Below the pieces are notes generated by a model, which searched no databases, was not told the DNA's origin, and was given only the letters and a program-made list of their open reading frames with translations. From Oncomelania hupensis (lineage: Eukaryota > Mollusca > Gastropoda > Littorinimorpha > Pomatiopsidae): DNA of 64,000 nucleotides. How positions within the stretch are numbered: the stretch's first letter is position 1; the number at the start of each line of letters is the position of its first letter. The DNA lies in the NCBI GenBank assembly GCA_036898135.1, contig CM072527.1:31705727-31769726 (forward strand), read 5' to 3'. The position numbers were made by a program, and so were the translations under genes. This document shows, one piece after another, positions 45,099 to 54,964 of the stretch.

Positions 45099-45594
45099 GG
45101 GTGGCTCAGTAGTGTAGGGGTTTGGGCACAGGCTAGCCATGTTTTCCTGTTAAAGTCGGGATGGGTTAGTACTTGAATGGCTGACCATGCTAGGAAGGTC
45201 ACCACCGAACGACACAAAAGAGAATAAAACAAGTGCATGACAACCCTCCCTCCCAACCCCTCTTCCGTCCACCCAGCTGTGAATGGGTAGCTGGATCTGT
45301 TTACAACAGCTGTGAATGGGTAGCTGGATCTGTTTACAACAGCTGTGAATGGGTAGCTGGATCTGTTTACAACAGCTGTGAATGGGTAGCTGGATCTGTT
45401 TACAACAGCTGTGAATGGGTAGCTGGATCTGTTTACAACAGCTGTGAATGGGTAGCTGGATCTGTTTACACTTCTTGGGGTCATGAGCAATCTTGCCACT
45501 ATAGATTGTTCTAACCTATAAAGGGAAAAGTGAAAGCCCCAGTTGAAAACCTGTCTTGCCTTTGTAGGCATGACTGATTCACTGCAGCAACAGT
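45099..45594 (+). repeat. SINE family 3, copy with 33-bp internal expansion
   Basis: Tail-less 5' part: GGTGGCTCAGTAGTGTAGGGG (A-box-like), then GGGTTAGTACTTGAATGGCT then GACCATG, the 5S-like segment (GGTTAGTACTTGGATGGGTGAC in 5S rRNA). At 45280-45475 the unit CAGCTGTGAATGGGTAGCTG then GATCTGTTTACAA is repeated about six times at exactly 33 bp. The 3' part of the SINE appears to resume at 51547, after the retroposon and element B. Confidence 0.75.
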
Positions 45595-45876
45595 ACCCCT
45601 GTTGGAGTGCCGGGGGTTTCAGTATAAATAGTATCCCCACTTTCTGGAAATTTAGTGCTTTAAATTCCCACTGTCGCTGTCTTCCTTATTTGCTCTTTCC
45701 CATTCCTGATCTGTCCTATCACTCTGGCATACTATCTTCTTCTTCGCTAGATCAATGACCTACCTTTTTTCTTGAAACTCTTCCTGGACAAGACTCCTTG
45801 TTTGTGTATGAGGTCTGTTGGATCAGCTTGGGAGTGTTGGACGCTTTCTGCCGGGTGGTCACTAGGGCTTCCTATG
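45595..45876 (+). repeat. 572-bp-type retroposon, 5' part
   Basis: ACCCCTGTTGGAGTGCCGGGGG through TGGTCACTAGGGCTTCCTATG; same order as 57328-57600. It is cut by element B at CTATG and resumes at 51246. Confidence 0.92.
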
Positions 45877-46512
45877 TGTTACGTTGAAACGCGTACGAAA
45901 GTATGTCGAAAGCGTGTACGATAGATCTAATCGTTTCGTTTTGCAAAGTATTCAATAATGGAGTTTATTTACCTTTGATTTGAGTTTGCATTGTTGTTTG
46001 GAGAGGTTTTGTATAACGTTGATAATTTTTGTTGGTCGATATTGATGTAGAATATTCTGGATCTGCGTGTTTACTCTTGATAGAAATTTCCGGATGGATA
46101 TCGAAGGTCGTGAATGTTCCCGGAAGTAGAGAATATGTGTATGACGTAAGCCAGTGATGACGATCTTTTATTCGATTGGTGGCAGTGCGTCATTTCTACA
46201 TTATTCGAAATTCTTCCGGAAGAGAGAGAGGTTATTTAATCGTGTGCCGAGTTGCTGTTGAGAAGAGTAAAGTTGTTGATAGTGATTTGGAAAGTTGCTG
46301 TGAAAGTTGTTGAGTTGAATTGAGAATTGTATGCAGTTGTTGGTGTGTGCTGAATAAAAGTGGAAAACTTCATACGTCGACTTTGTGACTTGTATGCTGT
46401 TTGGACGGGCTGTGTGAATAAACGAATCTGAGTTACACAACTATCAGGAATTCAAGCATCGGGGCTGAATCAGATACTGATAGAAAACACCAACATCAAA
46501 CTGAGTGTAACA
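45877..46512 (+). repeat. Element B 5' LTR, 636 bp
   Basis: TGTTACGTTGAAACGCG ... CTGAGTGTAACA. Followed by TTT and the probable primer binding site TGGGGGCCAAGCCGGGAT at about 46516. The LTR contains AATAAAAGTGG near 46353, a probable polyadenylation signal. Confidence 0.95.
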
Positions 46513-47044
46513 TTTTGGGGGCCAAGCCGGGATTCACGCCATAGCCAAGGGTTCAACTGCTACAACAAGCGAGTCAACGTTACGAGAGGCAGTCATCGAG
46601 GGTAGCCGCCAACGAGTTGCGTCGAGAGGGGCCAACATACTGGGACTACATCCGATAGATTCGGGTTGACTGCAAGGGCGTGTAGTCGCCGAAGAGTTGC
46701 TTCGTGAGCGAACAACAGAGCGGGACTACGTAGCTGCCGCAGGACTACGTCGAGGGACAGTCTCGGAGCTACATCGCCAGTGTTACAGAGAGCGGCGAGC
46801 GGACGTCGCGTTTACTTCAGCACAGGAGCGTATACATCAACACCAGCGTGGTGCAGCGTCGCATACGACGAGGACAGCGGGGCCTGCGTCAACGAAGGCG
46901 ACTAGTGACAAGCATCAGCGCTACTGCAGAAAGCGTGCTGTTCTAGAACAGTCTAGAAAGGTACAGCACAGTCAAGAACTTTCCAGAAAAAAAGAACTCT
47001 ACAGTCAAGAACTTTCTTGAAAAGAACTTTCCAGAAGCATCAAG
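46513..47044 (+). other. Element B leader
   Basis: About 530 bp between the 5' LTR and the gag start. An open frame at 46697-47020 here has no recognisable domain. The probable initiator ATG at 47045 lies in AAGATGG, a good context. Confidence 0.6.
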
Positions 47045-48202
47045 ATGGCTGACTTCTGGCAGAAAGGAGTTGAACTGAATCTAAAAGGGAAACAGCTGAC
47101 GGAGTACGTCAAGTCTCAGGAGAGAATACAAGAAAGAGAAGAACAACGTCAGCGTGAAGAAAGAGAAGATGAGCGACGGCGTGAAGAAAGAGAATTTGAA
47201 CTGAAGCGTCTGGAAATTGAACAGCAGCGGCAAGAAAGAGAAGATGAGCGCAGGCGTGAGGAAAGAGAAGCTGATCGTCAGTACCAGCTAGAGTTGGCGC
47301 GTATCCAGAACAATCAGCATGCGCCACAAGTCACCAACGACCATACGGCTCCAAAATTGCCAGCTTTCGTCGACGGGAAGGACCAGATCGACAGCTATCT
47401 GGCGAGATTCGAAAGGTTCGCCGAAAGCTCCAACTGGCAACCTCGAGACTGGGCGATTCGACTAAGTGCGCTTCTGACAGGGCAAGCGCTCGAAGTTTAC
47501 ACCAGACTGTCGAACGATGACGCCAAAAACTACGACGTCTTGAAAGAGGCCCTATTACAGTGCTACAACTTTACAGAGAAGGGCTACCGTAAACGCTTCC
47601 GTGAATGCCGGCCTAAGTCAGACGAGACGCCAAAGCAGTTTGTGGAGCGCCTGTCGTCATATCTACACAAGTGGGTGGAGTTATCAGGCGAAAGGAAGTC
47701 TTATGACAGTCTCCATGACCTGATTGTGAAGGAACAATTTCTCAATGCCTGTCACAAGGACCTAGCGACCCACTTAGAAGAACAAAAGCTGCAGACGCTT
47801 AAAGATGTGACTGAGGCTGCTGAAAGATATCTTATCGCTCATGGGAAAACCCTGGGGCCACCCAGCGCGACGAAACATTTTCAGAAGACTGCAAACCATG
47901 GGAACCAGATCCAAGGGAGCCAGACGAGCCAGAGACAGACGGACTCCACGCCTCCTCCCAGGGAAGGGCATTCAAGAGGCTGTTTCACTTGCAACGCTAC
48001 AGACCACAGAGCAGCTAACTGCCCTCAAAACAAAAGTAGCGGACAGCGGAGCAGTACGGACAACGCAGCGGCGGGCAACCGGCAGAGGCGGTTCTCCAAT
48101 CATCAACGGCAAACCAGTAGATCTGACCATCAGGTGTGCGGCGGGAGCGTCATGAGACTCTGGCTGCAGTGGGGTCATCGTCAAAGAAGACCTAATCGCT
48201 AA
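47045..48202 (+). CDS. Element B Gag
   Basis: 385 codons. An N-terminal charged Glu/Arg coiled coil (residues about 20-95) is followed by the Gag core (ARFERFAESSNWQPRDWAIR, ALLQCYNFTEKGYRKRFREC) and the zinc knuckle CFTCNATDHRAANC at about 312-325 (CX2CX4HX4C). It shares organisation and several words (LARFER, the coiled coil) with the Gag region of element A. The ORF leaves frame shortly after the knuckle, so Gag is not fused to an intact protease. Confidence 0.88.
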   Translation: MADFWQKGVELNLKGKQLTEYVKSQERIQEREEQRQREEREDERRREEREFELKRLEIEQQRQEREDERRREEREADRQYQLELARIQNNQHAPQVTNDHTAPKLPAFVDGKDQIDSYLARFERFAESSNWQPRDWAIRLSALLTGQALEVYTRLSNDDAKNYDVLKEALLQCYNFTEKGYRKRFRECRPKSDETPKQFVERLSSYLHKWVELSGERKSYDSLHDLIVKEQFLNACHKDLATHLEEQKLQTLKDVTEAAERYLIAHGKTLGPPSATKHFQKTANHGNQIQGSQTSQRQTDSTPPPREGHSRGCFTCNATDHRAANCPQNKSSGQRSSTDNAAAGNRQRRFSNHQRQTSRSDHQVCGGSVMRLWLQWGHRQRRPNR

Positions 48203-48240
48203 AGAACAGTTCACTGGCGATTCTAAATGGACACTTATGG
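48203..48240 (+). pseudogene. Element B protease region, frame-broken
   Basis: Around 48115-48240 the expected protease can be followed only in pieces of two frames: PIINGKPVDLTI, then RCAAGAS where a DTGAS-type active site is expected, then a stop, then VKEDLIAKEQFTGDSKWTLM in the next frame. The catalytic Asp-Thr-Gly is not visible. The protease is therefore probably inactive. Confidence 0.6.
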
Positions 48241-50354
48241 CCGACAGCAAATGTGTGAGAGCGCCAGTTGCGAAGATTCATGTCAACACCCCTTTCTACA
48301 TAGGCGAAGTCGAAGCGGTTTGCCTGAAGAAGCCGCTGTACGATTTGATGATCGGGAATATCGACGGCGCGAGACGACCCGACGACCCCGATCCAGAGTG
48401 GAATCCTGCCTCAACTCAACACGTCGAAGTTGTGGAGGAGGATCCATTGCCATTTCCCGATGGAGACCTTACAGAGCTGCTACGGGACAATGTGGTTACT
48501 CCGGCTCAGCCCTGCCGACCAGAGATTGTCGGTGCTGTTACTACCAGGGCCCAGGCCAAGAGAGACAAGACGTCTACGCCACTGAAGGTCGCCGACAACT
48601 CTAAAGCTGCCATCGTGGACAGAGATAAGCTGATCCAGCTCCAGGAAGCTGATAGCACTTTAAACAAGTACAGGAACCGCCAAGACCACGTGACCAAAGG
48701 CAGTGGTACGGTCTATTTTGAGGTGAAGGCCAAGATCCTGTATCGAATCTTCCAGCACCCGAGGGTCAACGGAGGGAAACCACTACGTCAAGTATTGGTA
48801 CCGTTACCCCTAAGGCGCCAGGTGATGGAAGTAGCGCATGACTCAATCATGGGAGGTCACCTGGGCATCAAGAAGACGTCGGACAGAATCCAGGCGGTGT
48901 TCTACTGGCCAGGACTTCATGCGGACGTCAGCCGTTTCTGCCGATCATGTGACATTTGCCAGAAGACCATACCTCGAGGAAGGGTCCCGAAAGTGCCTAT
49001 GCAGAGGATGCCTCTGATCGACCGACCTTTCAAGAGGGTGGCCTTAGACTTAATCGGCGAAATAAGACCTCCGAGTGAAGAAGGTCATCGGTGGGTACTG
49101 ACTTTAGTGGACTATGCGACTCGGTACCCAGAAGCAGTGCCACTGAAGAAGATTGAAACTGAAACTGTAGCAGAGGCACTGGTGGACATGTTCAGTAGAC
49201 TTGGAGTGCCTGAAGAAATTCTGACAGACCTCGGGACGCAGTTCGTCTCTGACTGCATGAAGGAGGTCAACAGACTGCTGAGCATCCGGCATTTGACTAC
49301 GACACCCTACCATCCGATGTGCAACGGGCTTGTCGAGAAGTTCAATGCTACGCTGAAGTCCACCCTGAAGAAACTGTGCAGCGAGCAGCCCAGACAATGG
49401 CATCGCTATATCAACGCCTTACTTTTCGCCTACAGAGAAGTACCGCAGGAGTCCACCGGCTTCTCTCCGTTCGAGCTGCTGTACGGAAGAACCATCCGAG
49501 GGCCGATGCACATCCTAAAAGAACTGTGGACGAAAGAAGTAGACACCCCAGAGGTGAAGAACAGTTACCAGTACGTGTTTGAGCTACGAGAGAAGCTGGA
49601 GCAGACTCTCGAGATAGCCAGAGAAAACCTGAAGAAGTCCCAGGACTGTGGAAAGCACTACTATGACCGTAGGGCTGTGAACAGGAAGTTTAAACCTGGC
49701 AACAAAGTGCTGGTGCTGCTACCTACCGATCACAATAAGTTGCTGATGCAGTGGAAAGGCCCGTACGAAGTGGAGACCGTGGTGGGAATCAACGACTACA
49801 AGGTGAAGGTCGGCCAGCATTCCAAGATATACCACGCCAACCTCCTTAAGCTGTACGTGGAAAGGCCATCAGAGACTGTGCACGCAGCCACAGCAGCTGT
49901 GACCGACGACAGCTTTGACAGCGAAGAACTGTTGGAACTGGGAGACTTCCACAGCAAAGAAGACATCGATGATGTTAAGCTAGGACCAGGCTTGACGGAA
50001 GGTCAAAAGTTGGAGCTCAAGGACCTTATGGGCGAATTTCCCCATAGCTTCAATGATGTCCCAGGCTCTACGACTTTGGTCGAACATGAAGTCCACACCC
50101 AGACCTGGAAGGAGCATCTGCAGACCTTGAGGGAGCCGTTCCACCGTCCCGCAGAAGCCAACCTGACCGTGAGACCCAGCAAATGCATCCTGGGAGCTGA
50201 CAACGTCGACTGCGTCGGACATCCGATGGAAGAAGGAGACAACGGAGGACGCACTGATTCCGGGGAAGCCCACGTGATCATCGTCTTTGACCCTGGGCCG
50301 ATGACGACCGCAACTGACGAGGGCGACGTTTCCTTGCGGATGAAAAATCATTGA
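48237..50354 (+). CDS. Element B protease C-terminus, integrase and RT remnant
   Basis: 705 codons. After the protease tail (KKPLYDLMIGNIDGARRPDD) comes a complete integrase: HHCC finger (H..H..CRSCDICQ, about 200-245) and catalytic D271, D331 and E367 with 35 residues between the last two. A GPY-type module follows (WKGPYEVETVVG). A short piece of the pre-RT linker (LMGEFPHSFNDVPGSTTLVE) then jumps at about 50098 to KEHLQTLREPFHRPAEANLT and SKCILGADNVDCVGH, sequence from the end of the RT domain. The catalytic RT core, including the Y/FxDD box, and RNase H are deleted. Element B cannot reverse transcribe by itself. Confidence 0.92.
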   Translation: MADSKCVRAPVAKIHVNTPFYIGEVEAVCLKKPLYDLMIGNIDGARRPDDPDPEWNPASTQHVEVVEEDPLPFPDGDLTELLRDNVVTPAQPCRPEIVGAVTTRAQAKRDKTSTPLKVADNSKAAIVDRDKLIQLQEADSTLNKYRNRQDHVTKGSGTVYFEVKAKILYRIFQHPRVNGGKPLRQVLVPLPLRRQVMEVAHDSIMGGHLGIKKTSDRIQAVFYWPGLHADVSRFCRSCDICQKTIPRGRVPKVPMQRMPLIDRPFKRVALDLIGEIRPPSEEGHRWVLTLVDYATRYPEAVPLKKIETETVAEALVDMFSRLGVPEEILTDLGTQFVSDCMKEVNRLLSIRHLTTTPYHPMCNGLVEKFNATLKSTLKKLCSEQPRQWHRYINALLFAYREVPQESTGFSPFELLYGRTIRGPMHILKELWTKEVDTPEVKNSYQYVFELREKLEQTLEIARENLKKSQDCGKHYYDRRAVNRKFKPGNKVLVLLPTDHNKLLMQWKGPYEVETVVGINDYKVKVGQHSKIYHANLLKLYVERPSETVHAATAAVTDDSFDSEELLELGDFHSKEDIDDVKLGPGLTEGQKLELKDLMGEFPHSFNDVPGSTTLVEHEVHTQTWKEHLQTLREPFHRPAEANLTVRPSKCILGADNVDCVGHPMEEGDNGGRTDSGEAHVIIVFDPGPMTTATDEGDVSLRMKNH

Positions 50355-50609
50355 CTGTGTGGACGAACTAAGAATATTGGTAATGACAGACTTGAAAATG
50401 AAAAACGTTGATTGGGTAAATGAACTGTGAACATTGACAATATCCAGACAGATTTGAAGATGAAAACCATTGACTCTGTGTGAATGAACTGAGAACGTTG
50501 ATAGTGTTCAGACAGGCTGAAATAAGTCTTAATTCTGTACATTGTTTGTGAATTACGTTTCAACGTTGTTGAAAGAAATTGGGTAAATTTCTTCTTGAGT
50601 GGGGGGTTA
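50355..50609 (+). other. Element B 3' region and polypurine tract
   Basis: Contains three diverged copies of a ~55-bp unit (ATGAAAA.CATTGACTGTGTG..GAACTGAGAA-CATTGA) at about 50340-50510, then GAGTGGGGGGTTA immediately before the LTR, the probable polypurine tract. Confidence 0.6.
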
Positions 50610-51245
50610 TGTTACGTTGAAACGCGTACGAAAGTATGTCGAAAGCGTGTACGATAGATCTAATCGTTTCGTTTTGCAAAGTATTCAATAATGGAGTTTA
50701 TTTACCTTTGATTTGAGTTTGCATTGTTGTTTGGAGAGGTTTTGTATAACGTTGATAATTTTTGTTGGTCGATATTGATGTAGAATATTCTGGATCTGCG
50801 TGTTTACTCTTGATAGAAATTTCCGGATGGATATCGAAGGTCGTGAATGTTCCCGGAAGTAGAGAATATGTGTATGACGTAAGCCAGTGATGACGATCTT
50901 TTATTCGATTGGTGGCAGTGCGTCATTTCTACATTATTCGAAATTCTTCCGGAAGAGAGAGAGGTTATTTAATCGTGTGCCGAGTTGCTGTTGAGAAGAG
51001 TAAAGTTGTTGATAGTGATTTGGAAAGTTGCTGTGAAAGTTGTTGAGTTGAATTGAGAATTGTATGCAGTTGTTGGTGTGTGCTGAATAAAAGTGGAAAA
51101 CTTCATACGTCGACTTTGTGACTTGTATGCTGTTTGGACGGGCTGTGTGAATAAACGAATCTGAGTTACACAACTATCAGGAATTCAAGCATCGGGGCTG
51201 AATCAGATACTGATAGAAAACACCAACATCAAACTGAGTGTAACA
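50610..51245 (+). repeat. Element B 3' LTR, 636 bp
   Basis: TGTTACGTTGAAACGCG ... GAGTGTAACA, same length as the 5' LTR and no difference noted. Confidence 0.95.
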
Positions 51246-51545
51246 CTATGATGTTATTATTTAGCACTATATGCATTTTATATGTATGTGTTTTGTTGAT
51301 GATTTATAATGATGTTTGTATTCTATTTTGTTTTTGTAACCGGGGGTTCGAGTAGTTGGGGTAAAGCCTCAGCCGTCCCCTGCGTGGGATGTCTTTATTG
51401 TAAAGTGACTGGCCGGTGGAGGGCATTCAATTTTCCCACTAGGGTTGTTTCGGCAGATCTTTTATGCGGATTGGGGGTTGTCCGGTCCTGATTTGGCTCG
51501 GAAGAGTCCGCTGGACCTAAAGCAACAATCAATCAATCAAACAAT
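51246..51545 (+). repeat. 572-bp-type retroposon, 3' part
   Basis: Resumes at CTATGATGTTATTATTTAGCA and ends with GGTCCTGATTTGGCTCGGAA, GAGTCCGCTGGACCTAAAGC and (CAAT)n. With 45595-45876 it makes one complete copy. Confidence 0.92.
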
Positions 51546-51546
51546 C

Positions 51547-51735
51547 ACGATCTGTTTACAACAGCTGTGAATGGGTAGCTGGATCTGTTTAGAACCGAGT
51601 GAAAGTAAAGAGCGAGGGTGAGGAGATAGGCACCGCCCTCAATAAGCCGGCCCAGAAAAAAGGGAGGTTCCAAACGCTTCCCTCCCCAATGGCCGAAAGG
51701 TTACAGGATACCTGCACCTTTACCTTTGCTCCGCT
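51547..51735 (+). repeat. SINE family 3, 3' part, ending next to exon g
   Basis: One more unit of the 33-bp repeat (TCTGTTTACAACAGCTGTGA), then GCGAGGGTGAGGAGATAGGC, AATAAGCCGGCCCAG, CCAATGGCCGAAAGGTTACA and the tail CACCTTTACCTTTG. The tail forms the pyrimidine-rich stretch of the exon g acceptor. Confidence 0.82.
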
Positions 51736-51740
51736 TACAG

Positions 51741-51969
51741 GAACGTTGCTTGGAAGAACGCCTTGTGGCTACAGAGGGCACCGTGCGATATATGTCCCAG
51801 CGTCTACGGTATTATCGCTCCCTGCTTCACGCTTCAAAGGGTGAGAACCCGTCACCAGGGCCACAATCCCTGCCGCGATCACAGAGCGAGACCTGCTTGC
51901 TAGAGAAGCCCAGGCTGTCGTTGTCGTTTTCATGCAACGATCTACAAGAGGCAGCTCAATATTCTTCAG
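51741..51969 (+). CDS. Host gene, exon g (coiled coil)
   Basis: The acceptor CCGCTTACAG ends at 51740 and the donor TCTTCAG|GTAGGG lies at 51969. Entry phase is 0, exit phase 1. The helix LEERLVATEGTVRYMSQRL is followed by a Ser/Pro-rich tail with the SQSETCLLEKPRLSLSFS segment, a plausible phosphorylation-rich linker. The pyrimidine tract of the acceptor merges with the tail of a SINE fragment that ends about 10 bases upstream. Confidence 0.88.
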
Positions 51970-53111
51970 GTAGGGAACATGGTTTTGTGTGTATGTGTAT
52001 TCTTCAGAATCAGAATTTTTATTGTCCCCATGAAAACACAAGGAAATGTGGGTAGGAGATATGGTTTTGTGTGTGTGTGTGGCTGGGAATACTTTGGAAT
52101 GCTTGTCATGGGGTTTTAATTTTAGTGTCCAGTTAGTGTCAGTTTTGGGGAGGAAGTTATTTAGCAAAGCCCTTCAAAATATCCTCACACCCTTCATCAT
52201 CCAACCATCTAATTAAAAAACCAAAACAAATAAATTAGTGTTTGGCTGTGAGTGTCCATGGTTTGTGAACACTGCTCACTGTGCTGACACTATGAGGTTT
52301 GAATACAGTAAACATAAAACAAAACTGTGATTAGTCATTAGGTGATCAGAAAATTAAAGTGTTTAAGTAATTGAGGGTGTTGGTTTGATGCCAGAAGAGC
52401 CAAGCAGAAGTAATGAAATTTAGCTCTGAAAGTACTAAGTTTAGTGAATCCATAGTTTTAGTATAACAAATAGGCACAGGTGTAAGTTCCTTGACTTTTT
52501 GAGGTAATGCAGTGTTACAGGAAGTGTGGTGTAACATGTAAAGAATGCACAGAAGTTGGAAAAGAATTGCTGAGAGGCTGCTAAAATCATCTTCACAGTT
52601 GCCTTGTCCTCATTATCGGAATCGTCATATTCACAATCACATTATCATTATTGTAATAGTAATCAACATAATATAATAATAATAATAAATAAAAATTATA
52701 ATAACCATTCACAATCACCATTATCATCATCATCATCGTCATCATCATCATTCTTCTTCTTCTTCTTCTTCTTCTTCTTCTTCTTCTGTAGGCTACATAT
52801 CAAATCTTGATGTTACTTTTAACAAGGGACCCTTCCTAATTAAAAAATTGGAAAGTCTCATTGCATGTAAAATTTTCCAGAGGCTTCTTCTATAGCGGAT
52901 ACAGCTTATAACACAAAAAATGTTGTCTCCCTACCTAGCCTTCATTCAACTTGAAGCGTCAAACTGGTGACTTGAAGAGGTTGTGCTGAGGCAAAACAAC
53001 TTGAAGGGCGTTGAAGGATCTGGCTTTGGGGAAAAAACGACTGTATAGAGCAAAGACGTTTGTTGACGGGTATTAGGTTTTGCATCTTGCTTTGGTGTTG
53101 TGTGACTACAG
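51970..53111. other. Intron 7, no recognisable gene
   Basis: Contains a retroposon-like end on the minus strand near 52005-52050 (CAGAATCAGAATTTTTATTG), AT/TCA/CTT simple repeats at 52660-52787 and otherwise unique sequence. Confidence 0.5.
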
Positions 53112-53684
53112 GTGGCAGTATCGGGACTTCGCCTGGCTCACGCAGCATGAGTCGCAGGCCACGGTTCATCTCTCAGCATGAAGAGGATGGCGGTGCCGAT
53201 GTGACCCAGCTGACACAGTCCCAGTCCGTCTCTCGCTCCCGGGAAATGCCACGGCGGATTGATGCCTCGGTTGCTGATGGCCTGGAAGCAGATTCCAGAG
53301 TTTGGGGCAAGAGAGGAGGAAGGGGCGTGGAAGGTGGCAATGGGTCAGGGTCATATTCCTCTCATTGTGACTCCAACTGGCCCTCCTCCAGTCAGCCCCA
53401 CCACACCACCAACTCCACCAGCTGCTATGGCATCGGCACCATGCACACCCTGCTGGCTTCAGATATGACCTCTTTGACCTTCGGAGATGACCTTCCAAAC
53501 AGCACGACCTTGGAGAACCTGACCTACTCCAGCTTCTCCGAGAGCATCCTGCCCTGCGGTGGAGGTCAAGGTCATCGTGACAGTGCCTGGAGCTTTCCAC
53601 GGGTGGGGCAAAATCAAGGTCAGGGTCGGTCCAGCCAGCCTGTGTCACCGGTGTCTTCTTTGGACTCTCCTGATGGCAACAAAG
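53112..53684 (+). CDS. Host gene, exon h (Ser/Gly-rich linker)
   Basis: The acceptor GACTACAG ends at 53111. It enters in phase 1 (GGT across the junction) and exits in phase 1 at 53684. The donor AACAAAG|GTTTGC is weak, so the 3' end is the least certain exon border. About 190 residues, mostly Ser, Gly, Arg and Thr, include MSRRPRFISQHEEDG and a TSLTFGDDLPNSTTLENLTY segment. No domain was recognised and it is probably disordered. The open frame beyond 53684 runs into a minisatellite and was not included. Confidence 0.78.
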
Positions 53685-53834
53685 GTTTGCAATTTTATTC
53701 TGTTTTGTACAGTGGGGTTTTGAGGGATGGTCTGTGTAGTTGTGTGCAGTTTGTACTTGTGTGTTTACTTGTCTGTGTGTACTGGTGAGTGTGTACTTGT
53801 CGGTGTGTACTTGTGTGTGTGTACTTTGTGTATA

Positions 53835-54710
53835 CTTGTATGCAGTGTATACTTACGGCTGTGTCCTTGTATGCAGTGTGTCCTTATGCCTGTTTACTTG
53901 TATGCAATGTATACTTATGGCTGTGTACTTGTATGCAGTGTATACCTATGGCTGTGTACTTGTTTGCAGTGTATACCTATGGCTGTGTACTTGTATGCAG
54001 TGTATACCTATGGCTGTGTACTTGTATGCAGTGTATACCTATGGCTGTGTACTTGTATGCAGTGTATACCTATGGCTGTGTACTTGTATGCAGTGTATAC
54101 CTATGGCTGTGTACTTGTATGCAGTGTATACCTTTGGCTGTGTACTTGTATGCAGTGTATACCTATGGCTGTGTACTTGTATGCAGTGTATACCTATGGC
54201 TGTGTACTTGTATGCAGTGTATACCTATGGCTGTGTACTTGTATGCAGTGTATACCTATGGCTGTGTACTTGTATGCAGTGTATACCTATGGCTGTGTAC
54301 TTGTATGCATTGTATACCTATGGCTGTGTACTTGTATGCAGTGTATACCTATAATTGTGTACTTTTATGCAGTGTATACCTATTGCTGTGTACTTGTATG
54401 CAGTGTATACCTATGACTGTGTACTTGTATGCAGTGTATACCTATGGCTGTGTACTTGTATGCAGTGTATACCTATGGCTGTGTACTTGTATGCAGTGTA
54501 TACCTATGGCTGTGTACTTGTATGCAGTGTATACTTACGGCTGCGTACTTGTATGCAGTGTATACCTATGGCTGTGTACTTGTATGCAGTGTATACCTAT
54601 AATTGTGTACTTTTATGCAGTGTATACCTATTGCTGTGTACTTGTATGCAGTTTATACCTATGGCTCTGTCCTTGTTTGCAGTGTGTACTGTGGCTGTGT
54701 ACTTGTATGT
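53835..54710. repeat. 31-bp minisatellite in intron 8
   Basis: About 27 copies of TGTATACCTATGGCTGTGTACTTGTATGCAG (31 bp), with diverged copies at both ends and a repeated block containing CTATAATTGTGTACTTTTATG at 54350 and 54600. As 31 is not divisible by 3, all three + frames read the same cyclic 31-residue motif and stay open. Confidence 0.96.
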
Positions 54711-54960
54711 ACTTGTGTGTGTAGTTGTATGGAGGGTACTTTTTTTGTGATAATCTGTTTTGACAATGCCTCAAGCTATTGTTCTTAGCTTGCAGTTGTG
54801 CTAGTAATAGTTTTTACTCCAATAACAAATTAGCAGATTCTTTGTAATTCTAGTAAATAACTTTAAATAAGCAAATTGCAGAGACTGTGAACAAGATCAC
54901 CTTTTCTTCTTTGTAATGAGGTTTGGTTTTGAAAGCTTGTTGTACCAAACATGCCTACCC
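54711..54960. other. Intron 8, no recognisable feature
   Basis: AT-rich; nothing supportable. Confidence 0.4.
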
Positions 54961-54964
54961 GTAC

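Larger units (their letters stand above)
45872..51250 (+). mobile_element. Ty3/gypsy LTR retrotransposon B, RT-deleted, young
   Basis: The element is 45877-51245 (5369 bp) with the 5-bp duplication CTATG at 45872-45876 and 51246-51250. It is inserted in the 572-bp retroposon. The LTRs are both 636 bp and I could find no difference between them by eye. Gag, damaged protease and integrase are present; RT is reduced to fragments. The order PR-IN-RT is the same as in element A. Confidence 0.95.

Noticed and set aside
53685..53788. Extension of exon h to the stop at 53788 as a terminal exon
   Set aside because: Exon i joins in phase and the gene continues for six more phase-compatible exons. An alternative 3' end remains possible because the donor is weak.
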